Shown here piece after piece: positions 45,447 to 54,010 of a stretch of 63,987 nt of DNA (positions are counted from its first letter, which is position 1; each line of letters begins with the position of its first letter). The notes below the pieces were generated by a model. That model had not been told where the DNA came from, made no database searches, and was given only the letters and a program-made list of their open reading frames with translations. The stretch is from Kiritimatiellia bacterium (lineage in GTDB: Bacteria > Verrucomicrobiota > Kiritimatiellia > RFP12 > UBA1067). The stretch lies in NCBI GenBank assembly GCA_017395505.1, contig JAFPUH010000019.1, forward strand, positions 1 through 63,987. The letters are read 5' to 3'. The position numbers and the translations under genes are program-made.

Positions 45447-46441
45447 TAGAAGTTGACCGTCACGCCAGCACCACACCAGACAAAGTCCTTATAGGAGCCA
45501 TAAGCGGCACCATGGCTGTGGTCGGAAGCATCACGAAGGTCCTTGTCCATCGTCGTGCAGTAGGCGATCTTGGCGAAGAGACCGAAGTTCTCGGTGAGCT
45601 GGTAGTTGGCATCGAGCTGCAGCTTGGCAGTGGCGAGACCTCCGTTGTGGAACTCGTTGAAGCCGGCAGTCGGGAAGCACCAGTTGTACTTGTGATCGCG
45701 ATAGACGAACACGAGAGCCGGGGTAAGAGTGAGCTCGTCGGTAACGGCGAATGCACGACGGACACCAAACTGGAGAAGGTCGGCATTGTTCTCATGATAC
45801 TCATGCACCCAATCGAGGAACGGCACGAGGAACGGGTTGACGAGCGCGAAGCTGTGGTTCCAGTCCATCGTGGTCGAGGTCGAACGACGACCGCCCCAGG
45901 GGGTGTTGATGCCGTTGTGGCGGCGGTGGGGGTAGTAGTACCATACGAGTGAAGTGCGATAGTCGAGACCGATCGTCTGGTCATCATCGAACCAGAAGGT
46001 CTTGCCCCAGTGAACATTGTAATCCCACTCATTGAACGCCTTGCCATAGGAGGCGCGACGCTTATCAGTGAGGTCGGTGTTCGACCAGATGCCCACACCG
46101 ATGTAACCGAGGTTGGTGTCATCCCAGTTGAGGTTCATGTTGCCCTCGATGTAACCCTGAGCCGTCGGCTCGGAATTGACGAGCGAACCGTAGAGCTGGT
46201 AGCCCGAGTAGACGCCGTAGTTGCCGAAGCCCCAGAAGAGGGTGTCGACAGGCTCGGAAGCGGGAGCGGCCTCGGCGACGGGCGCCTCTTCGACTACGGG
46301 AGCAACCTCAACGGGCTGTTCAACGGGAACGGACGCTTCAACCGCGACAGGAGCGGCCTCTTCCACCACAGGAGCGGTGGCTTCTTCGGCGAACGCGCAG
46401 AAAGTCGCTGCCGAGCAAAGTGCAACCATAAGTTTCTTCAT
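45446..46441 (-). CDS. outer-membrane porin-like protein with acidic Ala/Pro/Glu spacer
   Basis: A 331-residue protein with a signal peptide (MKKLMVALCSAATFCAFA), a 50-residue linker rich in Glu, Ala, Val and Pro (APVVEEAAPVAVEASV), and a beta-barrel with alternating aromatic strands ending GVTVNF, typical of C-terminal outer-membrane insertion. It is cotranscribed with the phosphoribosyltransferase and adjacent to permeases, so a nucleoside or nucleobase channel is plausible (inference). Its promoter is at 46499-46527. Confidence 0.75.
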   Translation of the reverse strand: MKKLMVALCSAATFCAFAEEATAPVVEEAAPVAVEASVPVEQPVEVAPVVEEAPVAEAAPASEPVDTLFWGFGNYGVYSGYQLYGSLVNSEPTAQGYIEGNMNLNWDDTNLGYIGVGIWSNTDLTDKRRASYGKAFNEWDYNVHWGKTFWFDDDQTIGLDYRTSLVWYYYPHRRHNGINTPWGGRRSTSTTMDWNHSFALVNPFLVPFLDWVHEYHENNADLLQFGVRRAFAVTDELTLTPALVFVYRDHKYNWCFPTAGFNEFHNGGLATAKLQLDANYQLTENFGLFAKIAYCTTMDKDLRDASDHSHGAAYGSYKDFVWCGAGVTVNF

Positions 46442-46498
46442 TTGATTAATCCTTTTTAGTTGTCATTGTCTCTGGTGGTTCCAGAAAACAAGTGCGTT

Positions 46499-46527
46499 AG
46501 TATATCATTTTCCGGGGTACTTTACAA
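46499..46527 (-). promoter_or_regulatory. promoter of the porin-phosphoribosyltransferase operon
   Basis: Minus strand: TTGTAA (46522-46527), 17 bp, TATACT (46499-46504) with AATGA before it. It overlaps the end of apt. Confidence 0.7.
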
Positions 46528-47035
46528 GTGACGTGACGTCATATTTCGAAAGAATGGTTTTAACTGCACCAAATCCCTCGAGTTCTATCGCAAACATCAT
46601 CTTAACGACCTTGCCCCCAAGCCTTTCCACGAGCCGTGCGCTGGCAAGCGCAGTGCCGCCGGTCGCGAGCAGGTCATCCACAACCACGATCCTCTCTCCT
46701 TGGGAGATGGCATCCTTGTGCATGTGTACGGTCGCCCGCCCATATTCAAGATCGTATTCTTCGCTGATCGTTTCGCGCGGCAGCTTGCCTGGCTTGCGGA
46801 TCGGCACGAACGCACACCTCAGGCGGTCCGCCAAGGCGGCGCCGAAGATGAACCCGCGAGAATCAGGGGCGGCGACCTTGTCGACGTGAACCCCAGACAG
46901 CGCGCGCTCCATCTCGATCATGGCTAGACGGAAACCCTCGCCCGAGTCGAGGATTCCCGTCACGTCGCGGAAAAGGACGCCCGGCTTCGGAAAGTCCGGG
47001 ACGACCTTTATGTACTTTTCAAGCTTGTTTTCCAT
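46505..47035 (-). CDS. apt: adenine phosphoribosyltransferase
   Basis: A 176-residue enzyme that salvages adenine to AMP. It has VPDFPKPGVLFRDVTGIL near the start, the adenine-pocket AAPDSRGFIFGAALA and PRPP loop VVVDDLLATGGTALA. Length and start match the family. It is 16 bp after the uracil-type permease gene in the salvage operon. Confidence 0.95.
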   Translation of the reverse strand: MENKLEKYIKVVPDFPKPGVLFRDVTGILDSGEGFRLAMIEMERALSGVHVDKVAAPDSRGFIFGAALADRLRCAFVPIRKPGKLPRETISEEYDLEYGRATVHMHKDAISQGERIVVVDDLLATGGTALASARLVERLGGKVVKMMFAIELEGFGAVKTILSKYDVTSLVKYPGK

Positions 47036-47051
47036 GGCAATGGAATTCCGC

Positions 47052-48689
47052 TTACTTCTCCTTCACGCCGCCGAAACGGTCCGCATCCTTGATGGATGGC
47101 GCGGTCTCGGAGAACGAGAAGTCCTTCCCAGGCAGCACGGCGTTCAGCACTATGCCCATGAGCGCACCGACCGCAAGGCCGGAGAGCGATATGTTGAGCG
47201 AACCGACGCTGAACTTGATCGCGCCGGCGCTCGAGAACGAGATGCCGAGCGTGAGCACGAGGATGAGCGCGGCGATGAGCATGTTGCGGCTCTTGCCGAG
47301 GTCGACCTGGCTTTCGACGAGGTTGCGGACACCAACTGCGGAAATCATTCCGTAGAGGATGAAGCTGACGCCGCCGATCGTCGCCGCAGGAATCGTGCCG
47401 ATGAATGCAGAGAACTTCGGGCAGAACGAGACGAGAATCGCGAGGCACGCCGCAATGCGGATCACGCGCGGATCGTACACCTTCGAGAGGGACAGCACGC
47501 CGGTGTTCTCGCCGTACGTCGTGTTCGCCGGAGCGCCGAAGAGCGAGGCGAGGAACGTCGCAAGGCCGTCGCCGAGCATCGTGCGGTGCAGACCAGGCTC
47601 CTCGAAGAAGTTGCGCTTGACCGTCGAGGAGATCGCCGACACGTCGCCGACATGCTCCATGATCGTCGCGAACGCCAGCGGGAACACGATGGCGATAGCG
47701 CTGACGATGCGGCCCCAGTCGTGGTTCGCCAGGATCGGGAACACCGTGTTCTCCATCTTGACGGGCAGGCCGATCCACGGCGCCGCCGTGACAGCCGAGT
47801 AGTCGATCGCATCGCCGACGCCGATACCGCCGAGAAGCACGGCGACGAGGTAGGAGGCTATGACGCCCATCAGGATCGGGATGATCTTGAACATTCCCTT
47901 GCCGAAGATCGAGAACGCGATCACCGTGATGATGGCGACGAGCGCGACCGGCCAGTTGGACGTGCAGCTGTTGATCGCGACAGGCGCGAGAACAAGGCCG
48001 ATGCCGATGATGATCGGGCCCGTCACGACCGGCGGGAAGAACTTCATGACCTTCTTGACGCCGCAAGCCTTGACGAACCATGCGACGATGAAGTAGATCA
48101 GCGAGGACGACGCGACGCCCAAGCAGGCGTACTGGAGCATCACCGTCTTCGAGCAGTCCTCGAATCCGGCAGTGCCGGCCATTCCGGCGAGCGCGAAGTA
48201 TCCCGCGAGATACGCGAAGCTAGAGCCCAGGAATGCGGGGACGATGCGCTTCGTCACGAGGTGGAAGAGCAGCGTGCCAACGCCAGCCCAGAGCAGCGTC
48301 GCGCTCGTGCTGAGGCCCGTAAGTATCGGCACGAGAATCGTCGCGCCGAACATCGCGAACATGTGCTGCACGCCAAGAAGCCCCATCTTGGGCAGACCGA
48401 GCGTACGGGCGTCGTAGACGGCATCCGCAGACTGGTACTTCCTGCGAAGCGTCTCGATGGCCCTGGCGAGCGCATACGACTCCTCGCTGGTTACGACGCC
48501 GTCCTCGGCGATGTCAACGAGCATCTTCTCGAAGGCCGCAAGGTCGGCATCGTCCTTGGTGAACGGATGCACCATGCCAATCAACGCACGGGTCTCCGCC
48601 ATGTCGGCCCGTCCGTCCTCGAACGTGAACCTCTCGGCAGCCAGAAGCAGCTGCGAGACGGCCCAGATTCCGGAATTCTTTGTTGCCAT
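47052..48689 (-). CDS. NCS2 uracil/xanthine permease with N-terminal regulatory-like domain
   Basis: A 545-residue nucleobase:cation symporter-2. The transport core (residue ~100 on) has GVQHMFAMFGATILVPILTG, VVTGPIIIGIGLVLAPVA and the GENTGVLSLSKVYDPRV motif, resembling UraA. Residues 1-90 are an extra soluble domain with EDGRADMAET and AEDGVVTSEES. The same type of domain precedes the neighbouring permease, which is unusual for this family. It is likely to import uracil or a purine across the inner membrane. Confidence 0.88.
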   Translation of the reverse strand: MATKNSGIWAVSQLLLAAERFTFEDGRADMAETRALIGMVHPFTKDDADLAAFEKMLVDIAEDGVVTSEESYALARAIETLRRKYQSADAVYDARTLGLPKMGLLGVQHMFAMFGATILVPILTGLSTSATLLWAGVGTLLFHLVTKRIVPAFLGSSFAYLAGYFALAGMAGTAGFEDCSKTVMLQYACLGVASSSLIYFIVAWFVKACGVKKVMKFFPPVVTGPIIIGIGLVLAPVAINSCTSNWPVALVAIITVIAFSIFGKGMFKIIPILMGVIASYLVAVLLGGIGVGDAIDYSAVTAAPWIGLPVKMENTVFPILANHDWGRIVSAIAIVFPLAFATIMEHVGDVSAISSTVKRNFFEEPGLHRTMLGDGLATFLASLFGAPANTTYGENTGVLSLSKVYDPRVIRIAACLAILVSFCPKFSAFIGTIPAATIGGVSFILYGMISAVGVRNLVESQVDLGKSRNMLIAALILVLTLGISFSSAGAIKFSVGSLNISLSGLAVGALMGIVLNAVLPGKDFSFSETAPSIKDADRFGGVKEK

Positions 48690-48715
48690 TTCTACTCCTT
48701 ATGTTTTTATTTGGC

Positions 48716-50401
48716 TTACATGAGCGCGTACTTCGCGATGAAGAGCGCAGTCAAGATGTACATGATCCAGTGGATGCGCTTGAAGTTGCAAGCGAGCGCA
48801 TTGATCACCGTATAGGATATGATACCGAACATGATGCCGTCGGAGATCGAGTAGCAGAACGGCATGGCGGCTATCGCAAGAAACGCAGGGACCGCCTCGC
48901 CCGCATCGCGCCAGTCGACATCGGCGCACGAGGAAAGCATCATGTAGCCGACGATGATGAGCGCAGGGGTCGTGGCGAAGCCGGGAATCGCGAGGAAGAT
49001 CGGCGCGAACAGGATCGCGAGGGCGAACAGGGCGGCGGAGGTGACGGCCGTAAGACCGGTCTTGCCGCCGGCCATCACGCCGGACGCCGACTCGACGTAG
49101 GTCGTTGTCGTCGACGTTCCGAGCACGGCGCCGATCGAAGTCGCTATCGAGTCGGCACAGAGCGCGCCGGAGATTCGGGGCAGCTTGCCGTCCTTGTCGA
49201 GGAAACCACCCTTCATCGAAACGCCGATCAGCGTGCCGAGCGTATCGAAGAGATCCACGAAGAAGAACGCGAACATCACGACGAAGAAGTCGAGCGTCTT
49301 GATGAGCGTCCAGCCGCTCTTGACGACCACTCCGTCCTGGGTGTGCGTCCAGCCCTCGGGGTTGAAGAGCGCGCCGACCGTCTGGCCGAACTCGCTGAAC
49401 GTATTCGCGATGTCACCCATCGTGAAGCTGGGATAGGTGGAGAAGTATCCCGCCGCAGGATCAGGCACATACACGCCGGTCGCCTGGGCGATCATGCCGA
49501 GCACCCAGGTGGCGATGATGCCGAGCAGGATCGCGCCCTTGAGCCCCTTGACGAGCATGAAGCCGGTCAGCAGCGTGCCGGCGAGCGCCAGAACTGCGGT
49601 CACGCCCTGGGTATGGAAGTCCACCGACTTGAAGTTGACGAGCGCAACGAGCGTCGCCTGGTTGTCGACGATGATTCCGGCGGTCTTCATCGCGATAAGG
49701 CAGATGAAGAGGCCGATTCCCGCCGCAACGGCACGCTTGAGCGTAAGAGGAATCGCATTGAATATGCCCTCGCGGACAGGCGTCAGCGAAAGCGCCAGGA
49801 ACACTATGCCCTCCACGAACACAGCCAGCAGCGCGAACTGCCAGCTGTAGCCCATGCCCAGCACGACGCCGAACGTGAGGAACGCGTTGAGGCCCATGCC
49901 TGGCGCCAGCACGAACGGATAGTTCGACATGAACGCCATGAGCAGCGTACCGACTACAGCCGAGACGGCCGTCGCGAGGAATACGCCGCCGCGCGGGATT
50001 CCGGCGATGGAAAGTATGTTGGGGTTCACGGCGAGGATGTACGCCATCGTCATGAACGTCGTGATGCCGGCGACGACTTCGGTCTTGACCGTCGTGCGGT
50101 TGCCGTTCAGCTTGAAGAGCCTGCCGAGGAACGTAGTCTCGGGCGCCGTTTCGCCGGTCTCCCTGACGAGCCACTTCAGGTGGGCGCCGATCCTGATCGA
50201 CTCCTCGCCGGTTATGACGCCGTCTTCGCGAACCTCTTCGAGCGCACGGACGAACTCCGCCATCTCGGGGCTGCTCGCGGCCAGCGGACGGGTGAAGTTG
50301 AGCAGCAGTTCGGTTTCGGCCTTGTCGACCTTGCCGTCCTCAAGGATGCCCCTCTCAAGACTCCTCACCGCATTCAATACTTCTGGGCTTAGTGTTGCCA
50401 T
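48716..50401 (-). CDS. NCS2 purine permease (AzgA/PbuG type) with N-terminal regulatory-like domain
   Basis: A 561-residue permease. The family mark is VVAGITTFMTMAYILAVNPN (residue ~109 on), followed by typical membrane segments and ATSIGAVLGTSTTTTYVESASGV. It should import guanine, hypoxanthine or adenine. Residues 9-82 form a soluble domain matching the one in the adjacent uracil-type permease (EDGKVDKAET, REDGVITGEES). It lies 26 bp before that gene in the same operon. Confidence 0.9.
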   Translation of the reverse strand: MATLSPEVLNAVRSLERGILEDGKVDKAETELLLNFTRPLAASSPEMAEFVRALEEVREDGVITGEESIRIGAHLKWLVRETGETAPETTFLGRLFKLNGNRTTVKTEVVAGITTFMTMAYILAVNPNILSIAGIPRGGVFLATAVSAVVGTLLMAFMSNYPFVLAPGMGLNAFLTFGVVLGMGYSWQFALLAVFVEGIVFLALSLTPVREGIFNAIPLTLKRAVAAGIGLFICLIAMKTAGIIVDNQATLVALVNFKSVDFHTQGVTAVLALAGTLLTGFMLVKGLKGAILLGIIATWVLGMIAQATGVYVPDPAAGYFSTYPSFTMGDIANTFSEFGQTVGALFNPEGWTHTQDGVVVKSGWTLIKTLDFFVVMFAFFFVDLFDTLGTLIGVSMKGGFLDKDGKLPRISGALCADSIATSIGAVLGTSTTTTYVESASGVMAGGKTGLTAVTSAALFALAILFAPIFLAIPGFATTPALIIVGYMMLSSCADVDWRDAGEAVPAFLAIAAMPFCYSISDGIMFGIISYTVINALACNFKRIHWIMYILTALFIAKYALM

Positions 50402-50430
50402 TTGCTTGTTCCTTTGTTGTTCTTCAGTTT

Positions 50431-52128
50431 TCAGATTTCAAAAGCGTTCCTGTTGTAGCCGGTCGTCATCATATTGCGCCGCGCAGGTATCGCGATCATC
50501 AGATTAGAAACCATGTACGAGCGGAGCGACGATATCCTGGCATCGGCGTCGGTTATGTCGAATATCTCGCCGTCGTCCCGCATAATTATGCGTATGTTCT
50601 TGCTGAAGTCAAGCGTGACCTCCGCGGATATCCGGCGCCCCTTGTTGTGCTCCTTTACGAGCATCAGAGTCTCCTCTATGAGAAGCGAGATGAAATTGGC
50701 CTTGTTTTCGACCGAGCAGTGGCGCACGACGAGAAACTTGTAGATACGCTCGGAAAGCTTGCATATCTCGCTCGGCTCAAGCGCCAGATCGAAGACTCGC
50801 GAGCGCCTCAGCTTTTCGCGATGCAGAAAATGCGGCAGCGCCTTAGAACCATAGCGAACGGTTATGAATGCCGCAATAGCCGCGATCGCCGCATAGGGCG
50901 CAATCGCCAGGGCGGACCAGACGCCATTCACCCCGAAAGCCACGCCGAGCGCCGGAAACAGCACTATCGGCATGACGAACAGGGCGAGCAGAGTCAGCAC
51001 AAAGGCGAGGTTTTCCCTCGATATGAAGGTGAAGTAGGAGTTGAAGAGCGAAACGGTCGCCATGCCTACGAGCCCAAGCGACACCAGCCGCACCGCTGTC
51101 TTGGCCGGCCCCACCAGCGCCGGGTCATTGATTCCAACCATCATTAGGATAAGCGAAGGGAACGCGCAAAGGACGAGCGTAAGGAATGTGCCGGAAGCGC
51201 CGGCGGCCACTTCGCCGTAGCGGAGGATGCGCCTCGTAAGCCTGTCGTTGCCCTCTCCTATATATACGCTGGCGATTGGCTGCATGGCCCTCGGAATGGC
51301 GTCGAAGACCTCTATTAACCCCAGCACCGCCACGACAGCAGCCAACACCGGCAGCACCCCCTCGCCGAAGCGCGTTATGACGAACACGTTGAGCGCAAGA
51401 ATGAGAAGCGCGTCAAAAAGCTTGCTCGACGCGTCGCCTATCGAGCATTTGCAGATGCTGAGCGTATCCTTGAGCGAGAAATGGCGCACGAAGCGCAGCG
51501 AATTCGTCTTGCGCCTGAAGTGCAGCGAAAGGACGCCGAGCGAAAGGATGTGCCCCAGAACCATGGCTAGCGCGCACCCCGCGAAGCCGGCAGCCGTCGT
51601 AAGCAGAAACGCCAGCACGAAGTTGCTGAATATCTGCACGACATAGGCCCATACGCAGATCCTGCCGTCGCCGTCCGCATAGCAGATGGACGACAAATAG
51701 AAGAATAGCGGCTCCAGAACCGCACACGGCGTAAACCAGAGCCAGTATTCCTTAAGACCCGCCAGCACAGGGCCCGTCACCCCAAAAGACTCGGCCGCCC
51801 TCACCCTGACCATAAGCAGGATTGCGGCGGCCGCGAACCCAAGCATCAGCGCGCTCCATAGTCCCTGGGTAAGGAACTCGCTAGCGCGCCGCTTGTCGAA
51901 CCGCCCCATCTCGACCGAGTAGAGCACGCTCGTGCCGGTTCCGACCAGCAGCGCCAGGAATGCGACTGCGTTCGTGACGGGCTGGATCAGGCCGATGGAC
52001 GAAAGACCGTCCTCGCCTATGACATGGCCGCAGACAATGCTACCCGAGATGCCCGTCAGGAACTCCGCAACCATGGCAAAGGCTGCGGCTGGCAGGAACC
52101 TCAGGAACTTGTCCAGGGCAAACGTCAT
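50431..52128 (-). CDS. MATE transporter fused to a C-terminal HATPase-like domain
   Basis: A 565-residue membrane protein. Residues 1 to about 430 form a 12-segment MATE transporter (start AMVAEFLTGISGSIVCGHVI, middle FDAIPRAMQPIASVYIGEGN). The remaining ~135 residues resemble a GHKL/RsbW-like ATP-binding domain: ISLLIEETLMLVKEHNKG (N box with Glu), IRIIMRDDGEIFDI (Asp-Gly box) and GYNRNAFEI at the end. Both halves are in one frame. The substrate is unknown; its place between upp and two nucleobase permeases hints at nucleobase-related export. Confidence 0.75.
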   Translation of the reverse strand: MTFALDKFLRFLPAAAFAMVAEFLTGISGSIVCGHVIGEDGLSSIGLIQPVTNAVAFLALLVGTGTSVLYSVEMGRFDKRRASEFLTQGLWSALMLGFAAAAILLMVRVRAAESFGVTGPVLAGLKEYWLWFTPCAVLEPLFFYLSSICYADGDGRICVWAYVVQIFSNFVLAFLLTTAAGFAGCALAMVLGHILSLGVLSLHFRRKTNSLRFVRHFSLKDTLSICKCSIGDASSKLFDALLILALNVFVITRFGEGVLPVLAAVVAVLGLIEVFDAIPRAMQPIASVYIGEGNDRLTRRILRYGEVAAGASGTFLTLVLCAFPSLILMMVGINDPALVGPAKTAVRLVSLGLVGMATVSLFNSYFTFISRENLAFVLTLLALFVMPIVLFPALGVAFGVNGVWSALAIAPYAAIAAIAAFITVRYGSKALPHFLHREKLRRSRVFDLALEPSEICKLSERIYKFLVVRHCSVENKANFISLLIEETLMLVKEHNKGRRISAEVTLDFSKNIRIIMRDDGEIFDITDADARISSLRSYMVSNLMIAIPARRNMMTTGYNRNAFEI

Positions 52129-52135
52129 CGGACGT

Positions 52136-52762
52136 TCAGAGCGTGCCGAAGATACGGTCGCCGGCGTCGCCCAGGCCGGGCACTATGTAGTAATGGGAGT
52201 TGAGGCGCTCATCCTTCGCCGCCGTGTAGACCGGCACGTCGGGATGTTCGCCCTCGAACTTGGCTATGCCTTCGGGAGCGGAAATGAGGTTGAGGAACTT
52301 TATGCGCCTGTAGCCCAGCTTCTTGAGCTGCATGACCGCGTCGCAGGCGCTGCCGCCGGTCGCGAGCATGGGATCGATCACAAGGGCCAGCTCCTCGCCG
52401 TCCTTTGCCGGCGGAACCTTCGCGTAATAGGGAATCGGCTCGGCGGTAGCCTCGTTGCGCTGCATGCCGAGAACTCCGACCTTCGCGTAGGGCAATACAT
52501 TCAGCATCGCGTCGAGCATGCCCATTCCGGCGCGAAGTATCGGCACGAGTATGATGCGAGGCTCGTCCACCTTTATGCCTTGGGCCTTGGCGACGGGCGT
52601 GGTGACGTCTACCTTCTTGACGCGGACGTCCTTGAGCGCCTCGTATGCGAGAAAGGTCGTTATCTCGTTCACTAGCTCGCGAAACAGTTTGGGCGGGGTT
52701 GCATGATCGCGCATAAGCGTGACGCGGTGGCCTACCAGCGGATGTTCAAGTACGACGTGCAT
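52136..52762 (-). CDS. upp: uracil phosphoribosyltransferase
   Basis: A 208-residue enzyme making UMP from uracil and PRPP. Markers are LVPILRAGMGMLDAML, the PRPP loop VIDPMLATGGSACDAV and the C-terminal YIVPGLGDAGDRIFGT. Of two adjacent ATG codons, the second is chosen because it is 5 nt after AAGGAGG. It heads the five-gene salvage operon (upp, MATE, two permeases, apt). A -10 TATAAT with TATGA upstream is at 52791-52796. Confidence 0.95.
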   Translation of the reverse strand: MHVVLEHPLVGHRVTLMRDHATPPKLFRELVNEITTFLAYEALKDVRVKKVDVTTPVAKAQGIKVDEPRIILVPILRAGMGMLDAMLNVLPYAKVGVLGMQRNEATAEPIPYYAKVPPAKDGEELALVIDPMLATGGSACDAVMQLKKLGYRRIKFLNLISAPEGIAKFEGEHPDVPVYTAAKDERLNSHYYIVPGLGDAGDRIFGTL

Positions 52763-52790
52763 CATCTCCTCCTTGGGTATTTGAAGAAAT

Positions 52791-52796
52791 ATTATA
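52791..52796 (-). promoter_or_regulatory. extended -10 for the upp operon
   Basis: Minus strand TATGA followed by TATAAT, 28 bp upstream of the ATG. The -35 region is poor (TTGAGC is at 25 bp), so the -10 is the only firm part. Confidence 0.5.
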
Positions 52797-52864
52797 TCAT
52801 ATTTTCCGTCGCCGCACCACGGCTCAACTTGCCGAGCACGGCAAAACCATCACCGGACAAAAAT

Positions 52865-52890
52865 CCCGGCACCTAAGCCAAGGTGCCGGG
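52865..52890 (-). terminator. rho-independent terminator after the porin-like gene
   Basis: A 10-bp stem (CCCGGCACCT against AGGTGCCGGG) with a 6-nt loop and ATTTTTG following on the minus strand. It lies 33 bp after the 52923 stop. Confidence 0.85.
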
Positions 52891-52922
52891 CCCTGAACAA
52901 CCAAAGAACAGGATTAATCAAA

Positions 52923-53813
52923 TCAGAACGATGCCGTGAGTGCGAGGCCTCCGACGAAATTGGCGGAATCGCGATAGCGGTCGGCCGCGCTGCCGCTGCT
53001 GTCGGCATTGTGCTGGCGTGCTCCGTCGCGCATCGTGCCGTCGAAGAGATAGTCGTAGTAGGCGACATAGCCCGAGAGCGTCAGGTTGTCGCAAAGCGTC
53101 CACTCGGCAGTCAGCGAGAGCGAAGTATCCATCAGCCCACCGTGGTCCAGCGGCTCGTCAGAGCCGGGACGCTTATTGAAGTAGCCGCGCACGCGTTGGG
53201 TGTTGCCGAAGCCCTGTCCCACGGCCGGACGCAGCGAAAAATCGTCGGTAAGCGCGAAAGTATGGCCGATTTCGAAGTTTACGTAGGTTCCTTCGTCCGC
53301 CATTAGATCACGCTCGACCGCGAGAGTCGGCTCGAGCCAGAGATCGCCGAGCGAAAGCTCGAGGTTCACATACTGGGTGTCGTCAACATCATACTTGCTT
53401 GTCTCATCGTTCCAGTTGCGGCGAGGAATGAACTCGTAGATGTAGTTTACGTCCACCGAGAGCGCGCCGAGCGTCTCGCCGAGATCGAAGTCGTGGCGAA
53501 GGCCGACTATTGCGTCGAGCGTGGAGTAGCGTCCCGCGCGGCCACCATTGCCCCTCGTGATGTCGAAGATCGACTCCACGCCGAAATAGAGCGTGTCGAA
53601 GAACGAAATCTCGGCGGACGGGGTGACTATCGGGTCTTTTCCGTCAACCACGCCGTAGGTCATGTACTTCGAGTCGAACGCGAGGCCGAATTCGGCGGAG
53701 ACCGGAATCTCGTCCTTCGCCTCCACCAGCACTTCGGGTTCAGTGTCGGCGTCGGCGAAAACGCTTGTGGCGAGCGCCGCTACTGCGGCCATTGTCATAA
53801 GTTTTGTCGTCAT
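52923..53813 (-). CDS. outer-membrane beta-barrel protein
   Basis: A 296-residue exported protein with signal peptide MTTKLMTMAAVAALATSVFA and a beta-barrel of alternating aromatic strands (VDVNYIYEFIPRRN, LTLSGYVAYYDYLF) ending in LALTASF. Acidic loops are prominent. It resembles porin-like proteins of PVC bacteria; no substrate can be named. It is followed by a strong terminator. Confidence 0.75.
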   Translation of the reverse strand: MTTKLMTMAAVAALATSVFADADTEPEVLVEAKDEIPVSAEFGLAFDSKYMTYGVVDGKDPIVTPSAEISFFDTLYFGVESIFDITRGNGGRAGRYSTLDAIVGLRHDFDLGETLGALSVDVNYIYEFIPRRNWNDETSKYDVDDTQYVNLELSLGDLWLEPTLAVERDLMADEGTYVNFEIGHTFALTDDFSLRPAVGQGFGNTQRVRGYFNKRPGSDEPLDHGGLMDTSLSLTAEWTLCDNLTLSGYVAYYDYLFDGTMRDGARQHNADSSGSAADRYRDSANFVGGLALTASF

Positions 53814-53856
53814 TTTATGTATTTCCTTTATTGAGTTGGTTTAGCATATGTATAAA

Positions 53857-54009
53857 TCATTTATCGCATCCACAGCTGCACGCGCCGCCTCCGCAGCATT
53901 TGCGGTTGCCGCCGCATTCGCAGGGAGCACCCTTCTTGTGCGTGCGCCATGCTGCGAAGGCCGCAAAAGCAACCACTACGGCAAGGACTATCGCGGAAGA
54001 AAGGTTCAT
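53857..54009 (-). CDS. FeoB-associated Cys-rich membrane protein
   Basis: A 50-residue protein. One N-terminal transmembrane helix (SSAIVLAVVVAFAAFAAW) is followed by a basic turn (RTHKKG) and a Cys-rich tail with CECGG, CCGGG and CSCGCDK (8 Cys in ~20 residues). It starts 1 bp after the feoB stop. This matches the small Cys-rich proteins that follow feoB in many bacteria, where they are thought to aid ferrous iron handling at the membrane. Its mechanism is unproven. Confidence 0.85.
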   Translation of the reverse strand: MNLSSAIVLAVVVAFAAFAAWRTHKKGAPCECGGNRKCCGGGACSCGCDK

Positions 54010-54010
54010 A

